Assembly (NCBI RefSeq): GCF_018130065.1
Contig: NZ_JAFCME010000009.1
Span: forward strand, 186,001-250,000
Direction of reading: 5' to 3'
DNA from: Bradyrhizobium sp. AUGA SZCCT0158
GTDB taxonomy: Bacteria > Pseudomonadota > Alphaproteobacteria > Rhizobiales > Xanthobacteraceae
Length of the DNA: 64,000 nucleotides
In this document: in pieces, positions 58,500 to 64,000 of the stretch
How positions within the stretch are numbered: position 1 is the first letter of the stretch
How the letters are laid out: the number at the start of each line of letters is the position of its first letter
Translations under genes and position numbers: made by a program
Notes under the pieces: model-generated
Told to the model about the DNA's origin: nothing
Seen by the model: only the letters and a program-made list of their open reading frames with translations
Database searches by the model: none

Positions 58500-61405
58500 T
58501 AAAGCAGTTGGCGCTTGGCGAAGGACGCAAACATTCCAGGTGTATTGCTGAGCTCATCATAGCTTCCGGTCTGCACCACCTTGCCGTCGACCAGCACGAT
58601 GATGCGATCCGCCTGGCGGACAGTAGAGAGCCGGTGCGCAATGACGATCCGGGTCACATTGAGGTTGCCGAGCGAGTTGCTGACGATCGCCTGCGACTGA
58701 TTGTCGAGCGCGCTCGTCGCCTCGTCAAACAGCAGAACACGCGGCCGGCGCGCGACCGCGCGGGCGATCATGATCCGCTGCCGCTGGCCGCCGGACAGCG
58801 TATTGACGCCTTCGGCGACCACGGTGTTCATGCCCATCGGCATCGCCTTGATGTCGTCCTCCAGGCCGGCGAGCCGCGCCGCTTCCCAGGCCTGGTCGAG
58901 CGGCAGCTGGACGCCGCCGCAAATATTGTCGTAGAGGCTGCCGGTTGCCAGCTTGCCGTTTTGCAGCACGACGCCGAGCTGGCGGCGCACCGCGCTGATG
59001 TCGAGCGTGTCGATGGCCTTGCCGTCCAGAAATACCGTACCGGACTCCGGCTTCTCGAACCCCAGCAGCAGCCGGAACAGCGAAGACTTGCCGCTGCCTG
59101 ACGGACCGACGATGGCGACGTATTCGCCTTGCGCGATTCGGAGCGAGACATTCTCGAGCACGGGCGGACCTCCTTGCGTGTAGCGGAAGGTCACGCGTGA
59201 CAGCTCGATCGTTCCGGACAGTTCGCCGGGGGATTTCCGTTCGTCCGACAGTTCGGCCGCCCCCGAAATCAAGGGCCGAAGGCGGGTGATGCTGGGGATG
59301 GCGATCAGGGATTCGCTGATGCCGGATGCCCAGGCGCCGATCGACGCCATCGACTGCCCGAACGCGGAGAAAAACGCCAGGAAGCCGCCGACATCCAGCA
59401 GCAGCTTGCTCTGCAGATATGTCGCCGCCGCGAAGATGATGAGGGTGGCGATCAGCGGATACGCCGTCTCGAAAACGCCGAGGGCATTGGAGACCTTCTG
59501 CGACGAGATGAAATTGCGCTTCTGCGCGGCGAATTGCTTCGACCACACGGCGAGCGCGCGCGCAGTCGCGTCGGCGACGCGCAGCTTTCCGATGCCGGTG
59601 ATCAGTTGCAGCACGAAGCCGTCGATCTTGCCCTGCTGGGTAAAATACTTGTTCTCGTAATAAAGACGCAGCGCGCTGGTGGCGATGATCAGCAGCGCGC
59701 GGATCAGCGTCAGCAACAGTGCGATCAATCCCAATTTGACATCATAGTAAAGCATCAGGCCGATGCTGAACCAGGCGAACACGCCCATCAGCATGCTGCG
59801 TAGCGCGCGCCCGGTGAAGACCCGGCGCGCCGCGTCGATGCCCATCGATCGGTCGACGAAATCGCCGACCGTGTACTCACGAAACAGCGACGTCGGCAGC
59901 CTGAGTACCCGGTCGATCACCGCGGCCTGCAGCCGCCAATCCATCAAGCCTTCGACTTTCAGCATCGCCAGCCCCTCCATCGTCTGGATGCTGGCGATGG
60001 CGATGGCCGTGACGGCGAGGGCGAGGGCGCAGAACGTGAGCTGATCAAGCTCGCTGCGGGGGATCACCGAATTGATCAGGACGTTGGTGATGAGCGGCGT
60101 CACCAGCGACAACAAGCCGATCGCGACGATCGCAATTGCGATACGAAGGAAGCTTCCGGTGGAGTGCCGGAATGCGAAAGTCAACAAGTCGCGGAACCGA
60201 AGCGGGCGAGCCGGAAGCGCCGGGTAGAACGAGACGGCCTCCGGCGCCAGTTCCATTGCAACCGACCGATCGACGGGCCGCCGCGTTCCCGTTGTTGTGT
60301 CGAGCATCACATAGCGGCGGTTTCCGCGGCGAATGAGTGCGACCGGATTTCGCGCCTCGCCGTGCCATGCGACCAGCGGCCCCGCGTCCTCGGTCCACCA
60401 CTCGCCCCGCAACAGCGTCCGGCGCACGCGTAAGCGTGCCGCGCGTGCGATCTCGACGGCGCCATTGAACCCGGGTTGGGCCAGGACGGAGCGGGGCGGG
60501 ACGGAGAACGGCATCTTGATCGCCTCCACGACGATCCGGCAGGCGTTGAACAAAGGATCCGCCGAGTCGGTCGCCATCTCGGTGTGGGTGGAGCGCTGCA
60601 CGACGACGTCGGAAAGGCGTTCAAAGGATTCCGCGGTCTGCGTTGTGATCAATTCGGTACGAAGCACGAGGCGCCGTGCCTCCCGCTCGACGTCGCGGGC
60701 CAGATATTCCCTGATGCAGCTGGCCACGCTGAGATGGAACTGGTCGACGGCGCGCCACAATTGATCAGCTTCCGGCGTCGCCTCGCTGCCGAGCGCGCTG
60801 CAGCCCGATTGACCCGCCTCGATCCACATGCCTGATGTCAGCGGCAGCGGCGCTCCATCAGCGGCAATGGACGGTTCAAGCCCCATCGGCTTCGCCGTCC
60901 CGGCTTGCAGGGAGACCCAGACCATGCTGCGTGCAGGACCGCGGCGCCGTTCATCCGGCGGGATCTCGGCCGCGCCATCGCTCGCGACTTCGAGCATGTC
61001 CCAGCTCGGGTTGGGTCCGGCGATCAGCCGCGCAAGCCGCCTGATCCAGGTGGTGATCGGATCGAGGGACTGAACGTCCATGCGCGGCACGAGCTGCGCT
61101 TCGGTGCCGGGGCTTCCGACCGCGAGCACTTGAATTTGCGGATCCGACCGGTTGAAGCCTTCCTGCAGATCGAGAATGATCTCGCCGGTCTCGGCCCGAA
61201 ACAGATGGTGTCGGGCGCCGTCGGTACTGCCTTCGACAAGCCGCACCGCGAAGACATCGACATGCCCTGCGGTGATCTTGAGCGCGTAGCCGCGGTGATC
61301 GAGCAGCTTTGGATGCCGTCCATCGAATGCGATATGGCCCGCCGTATGGGCGGTCGCTTCCTGATTGGCCATCGCGTGGGCCTGCTGGAGGAGAGATTCA
61401 CTCAT
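58499..61405 (-). CDS. NHLM/NHLP-type bacteriocin export ABC permease/ATPase, second subunit
   Basis: A 968-residue ABC exporter half without a peptidase domain. The long N-terminal region (about 1-390) is typical of the second NHLM/NHLP ABC protein, in which it is of unknown function. Six membrane helices follow (about 415-690). The ATPase has Walker A GPSGSGKSS, signature LSGGQRQRI and Walker B VLLFDEATSALD. Its ATG overlaps the stop of the peptidase-containing partner (ATGA), as usual in this family, and the pair is expected to work as a heteromer. The precursor peptide gene lies immediately downstream. Confidence 0.92.
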   Translation of the reverse strand: MSESLLQQAHAMANQEATAHTAGHIAFDGRHPKLLDHRGYALKITAGHVDVFAVRLVEGSTDGARHHLFRAETGEIILDLQEGFNRSDPQIQVLAVGSPGTEAQLVPRMDVQSLDPITTWIRRLARLIAGPNPSWDMLEVASDGAAEIPPDERRRGPARSMVWVSLQAGTAKPMGLEPSIAADGAPLPLTSGMWIEAGQSGCSALGSEATPEADQLWRAVDQFHLSVASCIREYLARDVEREARRLVLRTELITTQTAESFERLSDVVVQRSTHTEMATDSADPLFNACRIVVEAIKMPFSVPPRSVLAQPGFNGAVEIARAARLRVRRTLLRGEWWTEDAGPLVAWHGEARNPVALIRRGNRRYVMLDTTTGTRRPVDRSVAMELAPEAVSFYPALPARPLRFRDLLTFAFRHSTGSFLRIAIAIVAIGLLSLVTPLITNVLINSVIPRSELDQLTFCALALAVTAIAIASIQTMEGLAMLKVEGLMDWRLQAAVIDRVLRLPTSLFREYTVGDFVDRSMGIDAARRVFTGRALRSMLMGVFAWFSIGLMLYYDVKLGLIALLLTLIRALLIIATSALRLYYENKYFTQQGKIDGFVLQLITGIGKLRVADATARALAVWSKQFAAQKRNFISSQKVSNALGVFETAYPLIATLIIFAAATYLQSKLLLDVGGFLAFFSAFGQSMASIGAWASGISESLIAIPSITRLRPLISGAAELSDERKSPGELSGTIELSRVTFRYTQGGPPVLENVSLRIAQGEYVAIVGPSGSGKSSLFRLLLGFEKPESGTVFLDGKAIDTLDISAVRRQLGVVLQNGKLATGSLYDNICGGVQLPLDQAWEAARLAGLEDDIKAMPMGMNTVVAEGVNTLSGGQRQRIMIARAVARRPRVLLFDEATSALDNQSQAIVSNSLGNLNVTRIVIAHRLSTVRQADRIIVLVDGKVVQTGSYDELSNTPGMFASFAKRQLL

Positions 61406-63630
61406 TCCTGCGCCACTAGTTTTGCGTACGTGCCCTGAACGCCCATCAGTTGTTCGTGGGTGCCCCGCTCGACGATCTTGCCCTGCTGCAGCACAATGAT
61501 CTCGTCGCAGTCACGGATGGTGCTGAGGCGGTGCGCAATGATGATGCAGGTGCAGCCGCGCCGCCGCAGATTGTCATCGATGATCTTTTCGGTGATCGGA
61601 TCGAGCGCGCCGGTGGCCTCATCCAGGACAAGAATCGACGGATTGGAAACCAGCGCCCGCGCGATCTCGATCCGCTGACGCTGGCCGCCGCTGAAATTGG
61701 TGCCGCCCTCGTTGATATAGCAGTCGTAGTTTCCCGTCCGCGTCGCGATGTCTTCGTGGATCACGGCATCCTTCAATGCCTGCGAGAGATCGGCCTCGGT
61801 GATGGTCGAGTCCCACAGCGTAAGGTTTTCGCGTGCCGTACCCTCGAACAGGAAGATGTCTTGGTCGACATAGGTGATCGAATTAGCGAATACCTGCGGC
61901 GGGATCTCCGGCAAACTCCATCCGTCGACACGAACCTCGCCCGCCCAGGGTCTGTAGAGACCGCAAATCAGCTTTCCGAGGGTCGATTTTCCGCTTCCCG
62001 AGGCGCCGACAAGGGCCACCCGCGAACCCGGATGGATGTCGATCGAGATGTCATCCAGCAGCGGCGGCTCCAGGATCGAGTAGCCGAATTTGATATTGCT
62101 GAGCTCGACCCGGCCGGTCAGTTTTGGCGGAAAGCGCTCGGGCGCGATCGCTGGCTTGTCCGACTTTCCGAGCGGATAATTGTAGACGTCTTCCAGGCGC
62201 TCCAGCCCGCCCTTGATGGTCTGCACGTTGCTGAAATAATTGACGAGTTCGGTCACCGGTTCGGAGAAGCTTGCCATCAGGGACTGGAAGGCCACGAGGC
62301 CCCCAAGGGTCAGCGATCCCTCGATGACGCGCAGGCCGCCAACGCCGAGAATCGCCGCCACGGTCAGTCCCGTGAACAACGTCGGCAGCATATCAAGATA
62401 GATCGAAGAGGCACCGAGTTCCTGCTCGGCGTTCAATGCCTTGGCCTGGATGCCGGCCCATTGGCCGAACGCCTCGTCCTCCAGACCGCTGGCCTTGAGG
62501 GTTTCGATGCTGCGCACCGCGCTGACGGTGGAGCCGACGAGCTTGCCTTGCTCCAGCGCGAGGCTGCGGCTGAGGTCTTCGCGACGTCCTCCGATGAACT
62601 TCAACGCCAGCACATTCGCCAGCGTCATGCTCACGCCAATGATGGCCAGCGGGAGATCGTAGATGGCCATCGCCGCGGCGAAGAAGACGATCGACGTCAG
62701 ATTGAGCGCATTCGACGCGACACCGCTCGAGAGCAGGCGGCCGATCTGCTCGTTGGCGCCCACGCGGTTGGAGATATCGCCGGCGTGACGCTGGGTGAAG
62801 AACTCGACCGGCAGCGCCATGACATGCCAGAGAAAGCGGCTCACCATGACGACCGAAAGCTTGGTCTGCAGCCGCAGCAGCAGCGATTGGCGCACCAGCG
62901 TCAGCAGCGCGCGGATGATCGCGGTCAAGGCCATGCCGATCAAGAGCGGAATGAACCAGCTGCTGGTGCGCTGGATCAGGATGTTGTCGATGAAAATCTT
63001 CGAAAAGCCGGCAGCGACGATGGCGGGAACCACCAGCGCGAGGCTGACGAGCACCAGCAGGCCGACGGGGGTCTTCGAGGAGCGCAACTCGCGCAGCAGC
63101 AATCGCAAGCCTTGCGGCTTGCTGCCCGATCGCTGGAATTCGGCCGTCGGCTCCATGGTGAGCGCAACGCCGGTGAAGGCGAGATCGAGCTCGGCCATGT
63201 CGGTGCGCCGGCGTCCGGTGGCGGGATCATTGATGTAAACGTCGTTGCCGTCGATCCCCTCGAGCACCACGAAATGATTGAAATTCCAATGGATGATGCA
63301 GGGCATCGGCAGTTCGTGCAGCGTCGTGGGCTCCTTGCGAAAACCCTTGGCGTCGAAACCAAAGGTGCGCGCTGCCCGGACGATGTTGCTCGCCTTGCTG
63401 CCGTCGCGCGAGACGCCGCACGAAACGCGAAGCTGCTCCAGTGGAATCCACGCGCCGTGGTGCGCGAGCACCATCGCCAGCGCCGCCGCGCCGCACTCAA
63501 CGGCTTCCATCTGAAGAATGGTCGGCGTCTTCTTGACGTTCCTGCGCCAAAACAGCCTTCGAAACCGGTGCCAGAGGGAAGGCGGCCGGAACTGCGGCGG
63601 AAGCGGTTGCTGCGGCGGGGCGCTATCCAT
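61402..63630 (-). CDS. NHLM/NHLP-type bacteriocin export ABC protein with C39 peptidase
   Basis: A 742-residue peptidase-containing ABC transporter. ATG 63630 overlaps the membrane fusion protein gene by eight bases; a TTG one codon earlier is possible. The C39 peptidase domain has its full catalytic set: Gln40, Cys46 in EAVECGAAALAMV, His119 in NFNHFVVLEG and Asp135 in YINDPATG, so it should cut after double-glycine leaders. Six helices follow (about 170-450). The ATPase has Walker A GASGSGKST, signature FSGGQRQRI and Walker B ILVLDEATGALD. It cleaves and exports a precursor peptide; the peptide at 58195-58368 is the only visible substrate. Confidence 0.93.
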   Translation of the reverse strand: MDSAPPQQPLPPQFRPPSLWHRFRRLFWRRNVKKTPTILQMEAVECGAAALAMVLAHHGAWIPLEQLRVSCGVSRDGSKASNIVRAARTFGFDAKGFRKEPTTLHELPMPCIIHWNFNHFVVLEGIDGNDVYINDPATGRRRTDMAELDLAFTGVALTMEPTAEFQRSGSKPQGLRLLLRELRSSKTPVGLLVLVSLALVVPAIVAAGFSKIFIDNILIQRTSSWFIPLLIGMALTAIIRALLTLVRQSLLLRLQTKLSVVMVSRFLWHVMALPVEFFTQRHAGDISNRVGANEQIGRLLSSGVASNALNLTSIVFFAAAMAIYDLPLAIIGVSMTLANVLALKFIGGRREDLSRSLALEQGKLVGSTVSAVRSIETLKASGLEDEAFGQWAGIQAKALNAEQELGASSIYLDMLPTLFTGLTVAAILGVGGLRVIEGSLTLGGLVAFQSLMASFSEPVTELVNYFSNVQTIKGGLERLEDVYNYPLGKSDKPAIAPERFPPKLTGRVELSNIKFGYSILEPPLLDDISIDIHPGSRVALVGASGSGKSTLGKLICGLYRPWAGEVRVDGWSLPEIPPQVFANSITYVDQDIFLFEGTARENLTLWDSTITEADLSQALKDAVIHEDIATRTGNYDCYINEGGTNFSGGQRQRIEIARALVSNPSILVLDEATGALDPITEKIIDDNLRRRGCTCIIIAHRLSTIRDCDEIIVLQQGKIVERGTHEQLMGVQGTYAKLVAQE

Positions 63631-64000
63631 CAATTCCGGTCAACCGCCTCAAGAGGGGCACCACCAGATCGAGCGGGCGTTGCCGCCGAGTGGTGATTTC
63701 CGCGCGCGTCAGCGTTCCGCTGGTTAGGCGGATCGGCGGCCCTTGTCCAACCGCCCAGCGGTATCCGCTCACGGTTTCGGGGTCCTGCTCCAGGCTGACG
63801 GTTGCGGCGTAGGCGGCTCCTTCCTTTGAAAACCGGGTAACCAGATTGTCGTTGTGGAGGACGGCTGCCATGCCCTGCGGCGTCATCGGGAAATCCGAGA
63901 TCGTCACGACAGTGCCGACCATGGTCCCGAATTCCTCGCGCTTGACCGTGCTTGGCTCGATGCGGACCGGCATTCCTAGCTTGACGTTCTTGCCGCGCTC
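63623..64000 (-). CDS. NHLM/NHLP-type membrane fusion protein (HlyD-like), C-terminal part only
   Basis: The open frame continues past the right edge, so the N-terminus is missing. The 126 visible residues (…GKNVKLGMPVRIEPSTVKRE, then EFGTMVGTVVTISDFPMTPQ, then GYRWAVGQGPPIRLTSGTLT and TTRRQRPLDLVVPLLRRL) match the C-terminal region of NHLM-system secretion proteins, as I remember the family. It should bridge the ABC pair to an outer-membrane channel. Its stop overlaps the peptidase ABC start, completing a tightly coupled three-gene export operon. Confidence 0.85.
   Translation of the reverse strand, partial: ERGKNVKLGMPVRIEPSTVKREEFGTMVGTVVTISDFPMTPQGMAAVLHNDNLVTRFSKEGAAYAATVSLEQDPETVSGYRWAVGQGPPIRLTSGTLTRAEITTRRQRPLDLVVPLLRRLTGIDG

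Noticed and set aside
58195..63633. Lanthipeptide or proteusin biosynthetic cluster
   Set aside because: No LanM, YcaO or radical SAM maturase is visible, and the precursor has no Cys and no long nitrile-hydratase-like leader; such genes could still lie beyond the right edge.
61450..63696. 748-codon plus-strand open frame opposite the C39 exporter
   Set aside because: Composition is Arg/Asp/Gln-heavy with no domains, while the minus strand has complete ABC and peptidase motifs.

Overview
The window looks like a chromosomal segment of a high-GC alphaproteobacterium. Bradyrhizobium or a close Nitrobacteraceae relative is my best guess. The reasons are a TAXI-type solute-binding protein, rhizobial-style small hypothetical proteins, IS3 and IS1182 transposase remnants of a kind I associate with that group, an ExoF-like polysaccharide exporter, and a strong GC3 bias that opens long antisense frames. 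The genus is inferred, not proven.

Layout. (1) 1-5.4 kb: a class IV aminotransferase and an acetolactate-synthase-like ThDP enzyme, then a TAXI solute-binding protein, a secreted unknown and an exported DsrE-like protein. (2) 5.4-14.7 kb: a large coiled-coil protein built from 53-residue repeats, convergent with a type I secretion operon of HlyD-type adaptor, HlyB-type ABC exporter with a duplicated C39-like domain, and a large lyase-like secreted substrate. (3) 14.7-36.2 kb: an exopolysaccharide locus of Wzx/Wzy type with sugar-nucleotide enzymes, two GT4 glycosyltransferases, two methyltransferases, polymerase, flippase, chain-length protein, priming transferase, ExoF-like exporter and GalE. 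It also holds three polysaccharide-modifying enzymes and is interrupted by transposase remnants. (4) 36.2-40.5 kb: two divergent LuxR-type regulators whose receiver domains lack the phosphoacceptor Asp, plus small proteins. (5) 40.5-52 kb: LysR regulator, amidase, a complete Dpp/Opp-type peptide ABC transporter, an ACT-like small protein, Lrp and GntR regulators, and a sulfatase-superfamily hydrolase. (6) 52.5-58 kb: a cyclic-nucleotide module of FecR-like protein, Crp-family regulator overlapping a CHASE2 adenylate cyclase, and a cNMP-binding patatin phospholipase. (7) 58.1-64 kb: an NHLM/NHLP-type bacteriocin export cassette of two ABC proteins, one with an intact C39 peptidase, and a membrane fusion protein cut by the window end.

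The most interesting object is a 57-codon gene on the minus strand at 58195-58368, directly downstream of the cassette. It encodes a textbook double-glycine leader followed by a glycine-rich 40-residue core with an amphipathic C-terminus. It has a strong Shine-Dalgarno sequence and its own intrinsic terminator. Two near-perfect CRP-type palindromes (GTGAT-N4-ATCAC) lie upstream of it. Because the neighbouring genes make and bind cyclic nucleotide, I propose a cAMP-controlled secreted-peptide system. The leader, peptidase residues, palindromes and terminator are seen directly; the regulatory link and the activity of the peptide are inference.
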